Made by a program: the position numbers and the translations under genes. The notes under the pieces are model-generated. The model saw nothing but the letters and a program-made list of their open reading frames with translations, was not told the DNA's origin and searched no databases. Positions 1-10,600 of a stretch of 64,000 nt of DNA are shown piece by piece. Where the stretch lies: NCBI RefSeq assembly GCF_003751445.1, contig NZ_RJUU01000004.1:124001-188000 (forward strand), written 5' to 3'. How positions within the stretch are numbered: position 1 is the first letter of the stretch; each line of letters opens with the position of its first letter. Source of the stretch: Streptomyces sp. 840.1 (GTDB lineage: Bacteria > Actinomycetota > Actinomycetes > Streptomycetales > Streptomycetaceae).

Positions 1-607
1 AGTCCTGGCGGTGCAGTATCCGGGCCGCCAGGACCGGCGCGGGGAACCCTTCGTCGAGACCGTCGACGCCCTGGTCGAGGCGGTGCTGCCGGAGCTGCGG
101 GAATGGACCCGCAGCCCGTTCGCCCTGTTCGGGCACAGCCTGGGCGGCACCCTCGCCTACGAGACCGCGCGCCGGCTGACCGGAACGGGCGAGGAGCCCG
201 TGCACCTGTTCGTATCCGGCCGTCGCGCGCCCACCGTGCCGCGCACGGACACCGCGCACCTGCTGGACGACCGGGCCCTGATCTCCCGGATCTCCGCGCT
301 GCAGGGCACCGATCCGGCGCTCCTCCAGGACGAGGAGCTGCTCCGGATGGTGCTGCCGGCGCTCCGCAACGACTACGGGATGGCGGGCGGCTACCGGCAC
401 CGCGCCGGAGCGCCGCTGTCCGTGCCGCTGACGGTGCTCACCGGGGACAGCGACCCCAACGTGTCCGTCGACGACGCGCGGCGCTGGTCGGAGGTGGCCG
501 GGGGTCCGGTGGACCTGCGCGTGCTTCCGGGCGGGCACTTCTTCCTCAACGACCGCTCGGAAACCGTCTGCCACATCATCGAGGAGGCGCTGGACCATGT
601 CCGCTGA
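1..607 (+). CDS. Type II thioesterase, 5' end outside window
   Basis: Alpha/beta-hydrolase thioesterase that clears misprimed or stalled acyl groups from carrier proteins. The reading frame is open to the left edge (in frame from base 2, starting V-L-A-V-Q-Y-P-G-R), so the N-terminal third is missing. Visible signatures are the nucleophile elbow GHSLGG, an acidic residue in TGDSDPN, and the catalytic His in GGHFFL near the C-terminus. It closely resembles the full-length thioesterase at 33896-34660 (shared VQYPGRQDRR, FVSGRRAP and VLPGGHFFL). Its stop overlaps the following dehydratase start by 11 bases, so it is the upstream member of a + strand operon. The GTG at base 11 lies inside the conserved region and is not the true start. 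Confidence 0.93.
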   Translation, partial: VLAVQYPGRQDRRGEPFVETVDALVEAVLPELREWTRSPFALFGHSLGGTLAYETARRLTGTGEEPVHLFVSGRRAPTVPRTDTAHLLDDRALISRISALQGTDPALLQDEELLRMVLPALRNDYGMAGGYRHRAGAPLSVPLTVLTGDSDPNVSVDDARRWSEVAGGPVDLRVLPGGHFFLNDRSETVCHIIEEALDHVR

Positions 608-2030
608 CACCCTGGCCCGGACCGCAGACCGAACGGACACCGCGCACCGCCTGCTGGTGTCGGCCCGTACCCCCGACAGCGCGGCCACGCCCATGGACCA
701 GGTGCTGGGCTGGCTGGCCGAACAGGCCCGCGCGGGAAGCTTCCGGGTCACCCGGGTGCCGTTCGCCGCGCTGCGGGGCTGGCACTTCGACGGCGACGGC
801 AACCTGCGCCACGAGTCGGGCCGCTTCTTCGCCGTGGAGGGCCTGCACGTCACCGCGGACGGGCTGCCGGAGCGGGGCTGGAAGCAGCCGATCATCGTGC
901 AGCCGGAGGTCGGCCTGCTCGGAATCGTCGTCAAGGAGATCGACGGCGTCCTGCACTTCCTGATGCAGGCCAAAATGGAGCCGGGCAACATCAACACGCT
1001 CCAGCTCTCCCCCACCGTGCAGGCCACGCGCAGCAACTTCACGGGGGTCCACCAGGGCCTCGGCATCCCGTTCCTCGACCTGTTCCTGGAACGGGGGCGG
1101 GCGCGGGTCCTCGTGGACGTGCTCCAGTCCGAGCAGGCCGACTGGTTCCTCGCCAAGCGCAACCGCAACATGATCATCGAGATCGACGAGGACACCGAAA
1201 CCGGGGACATCGGCGACGGCTTCCGCTGGCTCACCTTCGGACAGCTGCTGCGCCTGCTGCGGCTGGACAACGTGGTCAACATGGACACCCGCTCCATCCT
1301 GGCCTGCCTGCCCACGGCGGGCGCCGAACCGGACGGCGTGGACGTCGACCCGGTCCTGCGCTCCTTCCACGATCTGTCGGCCCCCTCGGTGCACGACACG
1401 AGCGAGGTGCTCAGCTGGCTCACCGGCATACGGGCGCTGCGCGAGCTGGTCCAGCGCCGGGTGCCGCTCGCCGAGGTCGCCGAGGACGGCTGGACGTTCA
1501 CGGACGAGGAGATCGGGCACACCGGCGGACGCCGGTTCCGGGTGATCGGGGCCGACATCTCGGCGAGCAACCGCGAGGTCGCCTCCTGGACGCAGCCCCT
1601 GATCCAGCCTCAGGTGCCGGGCCTGATGGCCCTGATCGTCAAGCGGATCAACGGCACCCTGCACGCCCTGGTGCAGGCCCGGGTCGACGTCGGGCACCTG
1701 AACGTCGCCGAACTGGCGCCGACCGTGCACTGCCGGCCGGCCGACCACACCGGCCCGGGAACCGACCCGTACCCGCCCTTCCTCGCCGACGTGCTGGCTG
1801 CCCCGACGGCGCGGATCCACTACGACGCGGTGCAGTCCGAGGAGGGCGGCCGCTTCTACCACGCGGAGAACAGGTACACGATCATCGAGGTGCCCGAGGA
1901 GTTCGGCGAGGACGTGCCGCGCGACTACGCCTGGCTGACCTTCTCCCAGCTCACCGAGCTGATGGCGCACGGCAACTACCTCAACGTCGAACTGCGCACA
2001 CTCGTCGTCTGCGCCCACACCATGTACTGA
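597..2030 (+). CDS. NDP-hexose 2,3-dehydratase
   Basis: 477 residues, the usual length of the TDP-4-keto-6-deoxyhexose 2,3-dehydratase family (TylX3/EvaA-like), which removes the C-2 hydroxyl in the first committed step to 2-deoxysugars. The protein is a tandem repeat of two related halves: QPIIVQPEVGLLGIVVKEID with LQLSPTVQ in the first, and QPLIQPQVPGLMALIVKRIN with AELAPTVH in the second. The ATG at 597 lies inside the 3' end of the thioesterase gene, so translation is probably coupled. It acts in the cytosol with the next gene's ketoreductase. No glycosyltransferase or other sugar gene is in the window, so the rest of the pathway should lie to the left. Confidence 0.94.
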   Translation: MSADTLARTADRTDTAHRLLVSARTPDSAATPMDQVLGWLAEQARAGSFRVTRVPFAALRGWHFDGDGNLRHESGRFFAVEGLHVTADGLPERGWKQPIIVQPEVGLLGIVVKEIDGVLHFLMQAKMEPGNINTLQLSPTVQATRSNFTGVHQGLGIPFLDLFLERGRARVLVDVLQSEQADWFLAKRNRNMIIEIDEDTETGDIGDGFRWLTFGQLLRLLRLDNVVNMDTRSILACLPTAGAEPDGVDVDPVLRSFHDLSAPSVHDTSEVLSWLTGIRALRELVQRRVPLAEVAEDGWTFTDEEIGHTGGRRFRVIGADISASNREVASWTQPLIQPQVPGLMALIVKRINGTLHALVQARVDVGHLNVAELAPTVHCRPADHTGPGTDPYPPFLADVLAAPTARIHYDAVQSEEGGRFYHAENRYTIIEVPEEFGEDVPRDYAWLTFSQLTELMAHGNYLNVELRTLVVCAHTMY

Positions 2031-2075
2031 CCGTTCCCGCTGCCGACCGCCCCTGCCCCTCCCACCGAGGACGTC

Positions 2076-3068
2076 ATGCCCGCTCCCCTGCGCCTGGGAC
2101 TCCTCGGCTGCGGCGACATCGCCGCGCGCCGCACCCTGCCCGCGCTGCTGCGCACCCCCGGACTGGAACTGGCCGCCACCGCCGCGCGGGACCCCGCGCG
2201 GGCCGCGGCGTTCGCTGACCGGTTCGGCGGCACCCCCGCGCCCTCGTACGAGGACCTGCTCGGGCGCGCCGACGTGGACGCCGTCTACCTCTGCCTGCCC
2301 ACCATGCACCACGCCGCCTGGGCCGAACGTGCCCTGCGCGCCGGCAAGCACGTCCTGGTGGAGAAGCCGCTCGCGACCTGCGGTGCGCAGGCCGAGGCCC
2401 TGTACGAACTGGCGCGGGAGCGCGGCCTGGTGCTGCTGGAGAACTTCATGTTCCTCCACCACGGCACCCAGCGGCGGGTCGCGGGCCTCCTCACGGACGG
2501 GGCCCTGGGCGAAGTGCGCGCCGTCTCCGCCGCGTTCACGATCCCGCCGCGCCCGCCGGGTGACACCCGCTACGACCCGCGCACCGGCGGCGGGGCCCTG
2601 CTCGACAGCGGGGTCTACCCGCTGCGGGCCGCCCTGCGCTTCCTCGGCTGCGGCCTGACCGTGGCCGGCGCGGTGCTGCGCACCGACGAGGAGCACGGCG
2701 TGGACCTGTCCGGGGCCGTACTGCTGGCCGCCCCGGAGGGCGCGGTGGCGCAGCTCCGGTTCGGCATGGAGCACCACTACCGGTCCTGGTACGAGATCCA
2801 GGGCAGCGCCGGCACCCTGTCCGTGGACCACGTGTACACGACGGCGCCCGATCACGAGCCGGTGATCCGGCTGGCGACCGGCACCGGGCGGACGAAGATC
2901 CGGGTGCCCGCCGAGGACCATTTCGAGGCGGTACTGCGGTTCTTCGCCGCGTCCGTGCGCGCACCGGAAGCGCGGCGGCCCGGCCTGCCGCTCCTCGGCG
3001 AGGAGTCGCGGCGGCAGGCCGGGCTGCTGGACGAGATCCGCGCGGCGGCGGTCCGCGTCAGCCGCTGA
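2076..3068 (+). CDS. NDP-hexose 3-ketoreductase (Gfo/Idh/MocA family)
   Basis: 330-residue NAD(P)H oxidoreductase. An N-terminal Rossmann fold begins GLLGCGDIAARR, and the family motif VEKPLA (Lys-Pro of the active site) is at about residue 95. A GGGALLDSGVYPL segment follows in the C-terminal domain. Family members of this length next to a 2,3-dehydratase reduce the unstable 3-keto product to a TDP-2,6-dideoxy-4-ketohexose. It lies 45 bp after the dehydratase on the same strand. Its last 11 bases overlap the 3' end of the convergent ABC-F gene. The specific role is assigned from family plus neighbour. Confidence 0.9.
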   Translation: MPAPLRLGLLGCGDIAARRTLPALLRTPGLELAATAARDPARAAAFADRFGGTPAPSYEDLLGRADVDAVYLCLPTMHHAAWAERALRAGKHVLVEKPLATCGAQAEALYELARERGLVLLENFMFLHHGTQRRVAGLLTDGALGEVRAVSAAFTIPPRPPGDTRYDPRTGGGALLDSGVYPLRAALRFLGCGLTVAGAVLRTDEEHGVDLSGAVLLAAPEGAVAQLRFGMEHHYRSWYEIQGSAGTLSVDHVYTTAPDHEPVIRLATGTGRTKIRVPAEDHFEAVLRFFAASVRAPEARRPGLPLLGEESRRQAGLLDEIRAAAVRVSR

Positions 3069-4719
3069 CGGCGGCCTTCCCGCTCAGTTCGAGGTGCGAG
3101 CCCCGGAAGGCCCGGCGCATCCGCCGGTCATGCGTGACGACCACCACGGTCCCCGTGTAGTCCACCAGTGCCTGTTCCAGCTCCTCGACGAGCAGCGGGG
3201 ACAAGTGGTTGGTGGGCTCGTCGAGGAGCAGCAGGTCCACGGGCCGGGTGACCAGGCGGGCCAGGTCGATGCGGCGGCGCTGGCCCACGGACAGGGAGCC
3301 GACCGGAAGGCTGAACTCGGACTCCCGGAACAGGCCCAGGGAGAGCAGTTGCTCGGTGTACTCGTCGGCGTGGCCGAGGCGGCCCTCGGCGAACTCCGCG
3401 AGCACCGAGCGCCGGGGGTCCTTGGGCAGTTCGTCCTGGCGCAGCCAGCCGATCCGCCCGGCCCGCCGCACGGTGCCCGCGTCGGGCTCCAGGTCGCCGG
3501 CGAGCACCCGCAGCAGGGTGCTCTTGCCCGCGCCGTTGGGGCCGGTGATCAGCAGCCGCTCACCATGGGCGAGGGACAGCGAGTCGAGGGCGAGCCGGCC
3601 GTCGACGCGCAGCCCGGAGACCTCGGTGATGGGTCCCTGGGGAACCTCGGCGGTCTCGTCGCCCACCGCGATGTCGGCGGTGAAGCGCAGCGGCTCGGGC
3701 GGCTTCGGTACCGGGTCGGTGTGGAGGCGGTTCAGCCGCTCGTTGGCGTTGCGGGCCTTGCTGGAGGTCGAGGACGAGGAGGACCTGGCCCGGTGGTGCT
3801 CGGAACCGCTGAAGGCCCAGGGGCCCTTCTTGGCGATGGAGGCCAGCATCCTTCCCGCGGTGGCCGCGCGGGTCTCCTGCCGTTCGATCTCGGCGAGGTG
3901 CTCCTCGTACTCCCGCTCCCAGCGGGCGCGGGCGGCGGCCTTGGCGGCGAGGTAGCCCTGGTAGCCGTTGCCGTACCGGTTGACGGTCTTCCGGTCGGGG
4001 TCGACCTCCAGGATGGCGGAGGTGACGGCCTCCAGGAAGGCGCGGTCGTGGGTGATGACGACGATGGTGCCGCGGTGGTCCTGGAGCCGCTTCTCCAGCC
4101 AGTCCACGGCCTGGTCGTCGAGGTCGTTGGTGGGCTCGTCGAGAAGCAGCAGCTCGGGGGCGGCGGCCAGGGTGGCGGCCAGCGCGAGCCGGGAGCGCTC
4201 GCCGCCGGAGAGGGTGTCCACCGGGCGGTCGCGGTCGAGTCCGGGCAGGCCGAGGCCGTGCAGGGCCGTGTCCGCCCGTGCGTCGGCCTCGTAACCGCCT
4301 CGGTCCTCGAACTCCGCGAGCAGGTTCCCGTACTCGGCGAGAAGCGCCGGATCGTCGTCCACCAGCGAGTCCTCGACCTCGTGGAGGCGCTTCTCCAGGG
4401 CACGCAGGTCCGCGAAGGCGCGGTCGAGGACATCCCTGACGGTGGCTCCGGCCGGCATGTCGAGTCGCTGCGGCAGGTAGCCGACGCCGCCGGGGGCGGT
4501 GACGGTCACCTCGCCGTTGTCCGCGGCCTCGGCTCCGGCGATCAGCCGGAGCAGGGTGGACTTGCCCGAGCCGTTGTCACCGATGACGCCGGCCTTCTCA
4601 CCCGGCTTGACGGTGAGGGACACCCGGTCGAGCACGACGTGGTCGTCGTACCGCTTGATGACCTCCTCCAGCGTGAGCTGGGAATGCGCCCGTGATGCCG
4701 TGGGCGAGGACATGCGCAT
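3058..4719 (-). CDS. ABC-F subfamily ATPase (antibiotic resistance type)
   Basis: 553 residues, two ABC ATPase domains in tandem and no transmembrane segment, as in ABC-F ribosome-protection proteins. Domain 1 has Walker A GDNGSGKST, signature LSGGERSRLALA and Walker B LLLLDEPTNDLD. Domain 2 has Walker A GPNGAGKST, signature LSVGQRRRIDLA and LLLLDEPTNHLS. A serine-rich stretch (ARSSSSSTSSKAR) lies in the linker. The ATG at 4719 was chosen because GGAG sits 7 nt upstream; the open frame continues to 5073 but that part is aromatase-like debris. In a biosynthetic cluster it most likely gives self-resistance, hinting at a ribosome-directed product, which is inference. A housekeeping role is possible. 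Confidence 0.9.
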   Translation of the reverse strand: MRMSSPTASRAHSQLTLEEVIKRYDDHVVLDRVSLTVKPGEKAGVIGDNGSGKSTLLRLIAGAEAADNGEVTVTAPGGVGYLPQRLDMPAGATVRDVLDRAFADLRALEKRLHEVEDSLVDDDPALLAEYGNLLAEFEDRGGYEADARADTALHGLGLPGLDRDRPVDTLSGGERSRLALAATLAAAPELLLLDEPTNDLDDQAVDWLEKRLQDHRGTIVVITHDRAFLEAVTSAILEVDPDRKTVNRYGNGYQGYLAAKAAARARWEREYEEHLAEIERQETRAATAGRMLASIAKKGPWAFSGSEHHRARSSSSSTSSKARNANERLNRLHTDPVPKPPEPLRFTADIAVGDETAEVPQGPITEVSGLRVDGRLALDSLSLAHGERLLITGPNGAGKSTLLRVLAGDLEPDAGTVRRAGRIGWLRQDELPKDPRRSVLAEFAEGRLGHADEYTEQLLSLGLFRESEFSLPVGSLSVGQRRRIDLARLVTRPVDLLLLDEPTNHLSPLLVEELEQALVDYTGTVVVVTHDRRMRRAFRGSHLELSGKAAVSG

Positions 4720-4738
4720 ATGCGTACTCCTGGTGGTG

Positions 4739-5050
4739 CGGGGTCGGAGAGCGGGGACCGGACTCTCCGCGAACTGCTTGGCGAGGTTGCGCGTCGCGGT
4801 TTCGTTGCGGCCGGGTGCCTCCCTGACGTAGGTACGGGCCGGCGCCGTCCTGGGCGCCCGCACCGAGGATCTTCCGTACGGCCTTCCTCTCCCGCAAGAC
4901 CGCGCTGTGCCGGGGGGGCCTGGACGCGGTGGAGGAACTCGCGGACCGCCTCGACCGGTCCGCCGACGAGGACGGGGGTCCTTGAGGCCGGGGACGAGCC
5001 CGGGGCCGGTGTACGCAGGTTCTCCGGCTCGGTGCGGCCGTTGGCGTCGG
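4739..5050 (-). pseudogene. Decayed aromatase/cyclase fragment
   Basis: Short stretches in different minus-strand frames match successive parts of the intact didomain aromatase at 18357-19316. Near 4980-4921, VLVGGPVEAVREFLHRV matches VRVKGPAELVYDFLYRV. Near 4910-4840, HSAVLRERKAVRKILGAGA matches HSVVLREEAIESVLGAGA. Near 4840-4745, YVREAPGRNETATRNLAKQF matches FVREALGRNSTATLNLAKRH. The part corresponding to roughly 80 residues between the first two blocks is missing and the frame changes at least twice. The last block runs in frame into the ABC-F gene. This is a relic of a second copy or an older rearrangement, lying in the SARP to ABC-F gap. Confidence 0.68.
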
Positions 5051-5115
5051 CCCTTGGCCGGACCTTTGCACACCGCGCTCGAGATCCGCTCGAACCCGTT
5101 GCCCCGGGCGGCATT

Positions 5116-5937
5116 CTATGCGGCGTAGAGGTCGAACGTGGAGCTGCGGCGTGGTCCGGAGGCCATGTCCAGTGCGGGGTCCACCATGAGCATCGCCCGG
5201 TGCAGGCGCTGGAGTTGTGGCGAGGGCTCGACACCGAGGTCGTCGATGAGCCGGGTGCGCAGGCGCCGGTAGACGTCGAGCGCCGTCGCCTGGCGGCCGG
5301 AGCGGTAGAGCGCCACCATGGCCTGCGAGTGCAGGCCCTCGTGCTGCGGGTGACGTGCTATCAGTTCGGCCAGCTCGACGATGAGTTCGGTGTGCCGGCC
5401 CAGGCGGAGGTCCGCGTCGATGCGGCGCTCGACGGTCACCAGCCGGCTCTCCTCCAGCCGCATGACCTCTATCTCCAGGATCGGGCCGACGCGCACGTCG
5501 ACCAGCGCGGGGCCCTGCCACAGGGCGAGCGCCGTGCGCAGCAGCCCGGCGGCCTGCTGGTCCTCGCCGGCCTCGAAGGCCCGCTGCCCCTTGGCGACCA
5601 GTCCTTCGTACTCGTGCACGTCGACCGAGCCGGGTTCGATCTGCATCAGGTAGCCGCCGTGGCGGGTGGCGAGCACGTCCTTGGCCCCGCCGGGGGCGCC
5701 CGGCCCCATGGCCGTGCCCAGCCGCCGGCGCAGTTGGAGGATGTAGGTCTGCAGGGTGGTGAGGGCGCTCGGCGGGAGTCCGGTTCCCCAGATCTCCTCC
5801 ATGAGCGTCGGTACGGGGATCACCCGTCCCGGGTACAACGCGAGAAGAGCCAGGATCTGGCGCGGCTTCCCTGCCGTCGGAACAATCGAGCCCCCGTTGA
5901 CCTCGGCACTCAACGGACCCAGAACCTGAATCTTCAC
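5116..5937 (-). CDS. SARP-family pathway activator (copy 1)
   Basis: 273-residue Streptomyces antibiotic regulatory protein. It has an N-terminal OmpR-like winged helix (VLGPLSAEVNG, TAGKPRQILALLAL, LMEEIWG, TTLQTYILQLRRRLG), then a bacterial transcriptional activation (TPR-like) domain ending LGVEPSPQLQRLHRAML. It binds heptamer direct repeats and activates biosynthetic operons. The GTG at 5937 has GGAGG 7 nt upstream and gives an N-terminus identical in layout to the paralogue at 29487-30308, with which it shares the unusual C-terminus RRSSTFDLYAA. The two are recent duplicates. It lies between ahcY and the ABC-F gene on the same strand. Confidence 0.94.
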   Translation of the reverse strand: MKIQVLGPLSAEVNGGSIVPTAGKPRQILALLALYPGRVIPVPTLMEEIWGTGLPPSALTTLQTYILQLRRRLGTAMGPGAPGGAKDVLATRHGGYLMQIEPGSVDVHEYEGLVAKGQRAFEAGEDQQAAGLLRTALALWQGPALVDVRVGPILEIEVMRLEESRLVTVERRIDADLRLGRHTELIVELAELIARHPQHEGLHSQAMVALYRSGRQATALDVYRRLRTRLIDDLGVEPSPQLQRLHRAMLMVDPALDMASGPRRSSTFDLYAA

Positions 5938-5955
5938 GGTTTCCTCCGCACGTGG

Positions 5956-5973
5956 TCGAGTTCGCATCGATTT
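5956..5973. promoter_or_regulatory. SARP-like heptamer repeat before SARP copy 1
   Basis: TCGAGTT at 5956-5962 and TCGATTT at 5967-5973 are spaced exactly 11 bp, the period of SARP operators. The pair lies about 20-35 bp upstream of the SARP start, so it could be autoregulatory. Two heptamers are a short match and no -10 box is obvious. Confidence 0.4.
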
Positions 5974-6085
5974 TTCGGGCCTCGCCGACGAACGGTAGCG
6001 AAGCAACGGGGACGGGCCCGGAATCCTCCAGCGTCTGTCGAGCCGCTCTCTACTTCCCTCCCCTACGGGTGGACCGGAGTCCGGG

Positions 6086-7522
<1,437 letters not shown>

Positions 7523-7665
7523 GTGCACTCCTTGAGTTCTGAATGTTCCGGTGTATCCGGGGGTGTCGCTGTGGACCGGTCGGGCGTGATGCGGGGCAGG
7601 TCCGGGGGTGCGCGGGCCGGGACAGCGCCTCTACGCGGCGGACCGCCTCGCACAGCGCTGCGTGG

Positions 7666-10600
7666 TCATGGCCGGCGGCCTCCCGCGTTGAAGTAACCGG
7701 CCTCGGGGTGGTGCAGCACGATCGCGTCGGTGGACTGCTCGGGGTGGAGCTGGAATTCCTCCGACAGGACGACTCCGATCCGCTCGGGCCGAAGCAGCGC
7801 GGCGATCTTGGCGCGGTCCTCCAGATCGGGGCAGGCGGGGTAGCCCAGGGAGTAGCGGCAGCCCTGGTACTCGGTGCGGAACATGCCGTCCAGCGCGGCG
7901 GGCTCGGCCCCCGCGATGCCCAGTTCGGCGCGGACCCGGGCGTGCCAGTACTCGGCGAGGGCCTCGGCCAGCTGGACGGAGAGGCCGTGCAGCTCCAGGT
8001 AGTCGCGGTAGGCGTTGGCCTCGAAGAGCTTGGCGGTCTCGCCGCCGATCCGCGATCCGACGGTGACGACCTGGAGGCCGATGACGTCCGTCTCGCCGGA
8101 CTCCTCGGGGCGGAAGAAGTCGGCGAGGCAGAGGCGGCGGCCGCGGCGCTGGCGCGGGAAGGTGAAGCGGGTGCGCTCCGAGCCGTCCTCGTGCAGCAGG
8201 ATCAGGTCGTCGCCCTTGGAGACGCAGGGGAAGTAGCCGTAGACGACGGCCGCTTCCAGCAGGTTCTCGGTGTGCAGCTTGTCGAGCCAGCCCCGCAGGT
8301 GCGGCCGGCCCTCGGTCTCGACCAGCTCCTCGTACGTGGGTCCGTCGCCGGCGCGGGCCTGCTTGAGGCCCCACTGGCCCTTGAAGAGTGCGCCCTCGTC
8401 GAGCCAGGAGGCGTACTCCTTGAGCTGGATGCCCTTGACGACCCGGGTGCCCCAGAACGGGGGCTCGGGGACGGGGTTGGTGACCGAGACGTCGGAACGC
8501 ACGCCCTCCTCCGGCTCCTCGACCTCCAGCACGGCGGTCTCCCGCTTGGGCACCCGACGCTGCTTCAGCTCAGGCAGAGAGGCTCCGGGAACGCCGCGCT
8601 TGACCGCGATCAGCGCGTCCATCAGCCGCAGGCCCTCGAAGGCGTCGCGGGCGTAGCGGACCTCGCCCTCGTAGATCTCGTGGAGGTCCTGTTCGACGTA
8701 GGCGCGGGTCAGGGCGGCGCCGCCCAGGATGACCGGGTACTCGGCGGCCAGCTTGCGCTGGTTGAGCTCCTGGAGGTTCTCCTTCATGATCACGGTGGAC
8801 TTGACCAGGAGGCCGGACATGCCGATGACGTCGGCCTTGTGTTCCTCGGCGGCGTCCAGGATCGCGGAGACGGGCTGCTTGATACCGATGTTCACGACGT
8901 TGAACCCGTTGTTGGACAGGATGATGTCGACGAGGTTCTTGCCGATGTCGTGGACGTCGCCGCGGACGGTGGCCAGCACGATGGTGCCCTTGCCCTCGGC
9001 GTCCGACTTCTCCATGTGCGGCTCCAGGTGGGCCACCGCGGTCTTCATGACCTCGGCGGACTGGAGCACGAAGGGCAACTGCATCTGGCCGGAGCCGAAC
9101 AGCTCGCCGACGACCTTCATGCCCTCCAGCAGGGTGTCGTTGACGATGTCGAGCGCGGGACGCGTCTGCAGGGCCTCGTCGAGGTCGGCCTCCAGCCCCT
9201 TCTTCTCGCCGTCGATGATCCGGCGCTGAAGCCGCTCGTCCAGAGGCAGCGCGAGGAGTTCCTCGGCCTTGCCCTCCTTCATCGACTTCATGTTGACGCC
9301 CTCGAAGAGCTCCATGAGCCGCTGCAGCGGGTCGTAGTCCTCGGCGCGACGGTCGTAGATCAGGTCGTGGGCGACCTTGACCTGCTCCTCGTCCAGCCGC
9401 GCGATCGGCAGGATCTTCGACGCGTGCACGATCGCGGAGTCCAGCCCCGCCTTCACACACTCGTCGAGGAAGACCGAGTTCAGGACGACGCGGGCCGCCG
9501 GGTTGAGACCGAAGGAGATGTTCGAGAGGCCAAGCGTGGTCTGGACGTCGGGGTGGCGCTTCTTCAGCTCACGGATCGCCCCGATGGTGGCGATGCCGTC
9601 CTTGCGCGACTCCTCCTGCCCCGTGCAGATGGTGAAGGTCAGGCAGTCGATGAGGATGTCCGACTCGTGAATGCCCCAGTTGCCGGTGAGGTCCTCGATC
9701 AGGCGCTCCGCGATGGCCACCTTGTGCTCGACCGTGCGGGCCTGGCCCTCCTCGTCGATCGTCAGGGCGATCAGTGCGGCACCGTGCTCGGCGGCCAGCC
9801 TGGTCACCTGCACGAACCGGGACTCGGGCCCGTCACCGTCCTCGTAGTTCACCGAGTTCAGGACCGCGCGCCCGCCGAGCTTCTCCAGGCCGGCCCGCAG
9901 CACGGGCAGCTCGGTGGAGTCCAGCACGATCGGCAGCGTGGAGGCCGTGGCGAACCGTCCGGCCAGCTCCGCCATGTCCGCGACCCCGTCACGGCCCACG
10001 TAGTCGACGCAGAGATCGAGCAGGTGCGCGCCCTCGCGGATCTGGTCACGCGCCATCTCCACACAGTCGTCCCACCGCGCCTCCAGCATCGCCTCACGGA
10101 ACTTCTTCGACCCGTTGGCGTTCGTCCGCTCACCGATGGCGAGGTACGAGGTGTCCTGCCGGAAGGGCACGGTCTGGTAGAGCGACGCCGCACCCGGCTC
10201 CGGGCGCGGGTCCCGGGCGGTGATGGCGGACCCGCGGACCCGGTCGACGACCTGGCGCAGGTGCTCCGGAGTCGTACCGCAGCAACCGCCCACCAGCGAC
10301 AGCCCGTACTCCTGAACGAACGTCTCCTGCGCATCCGCCAGCCCCTCGGGACCGAGCGGGAAGTGCGCCCCGTCCTTCGTCAGCACCGGCAGACCGGCGT
10401 TCGGCATACAGAGCAACGGGATACGGGAGTGACGGGTCAGATAGCGCAGGTGCTCGCTCATCTCCGCCGGACCGGTCGAGCAGTTCAGGCCGATCATGTC
10501 GATGCCCAGCGGCTCCAGGGCGGTCAGCGCGGCGCCGATCTCGGAGCCGAGCAGCATCGTCCCGGTCGTCTCGAAGGCCAACGACACCAGCAACGGCAGA

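Noticed and set aside
576..2921. 781-codon minus frame opposite the sugar genes
   Set aside because: Antisense shadow of the dehydratase and reductase genes; no ribosome site or recognisable domain.
4720..5073. Upstream extension of the ABC-F gene giving a 671-residue protein
   Set aside because: The extra residues are aromatase debris and GC-rich noise; a good ribosome site exists at 4719 instead.
7631..7665. 12-residue ORF after metH (MTTQRCARRSAA) as a metF remnant
   Set aside because: Only three residues match the MetF start; too short to support.
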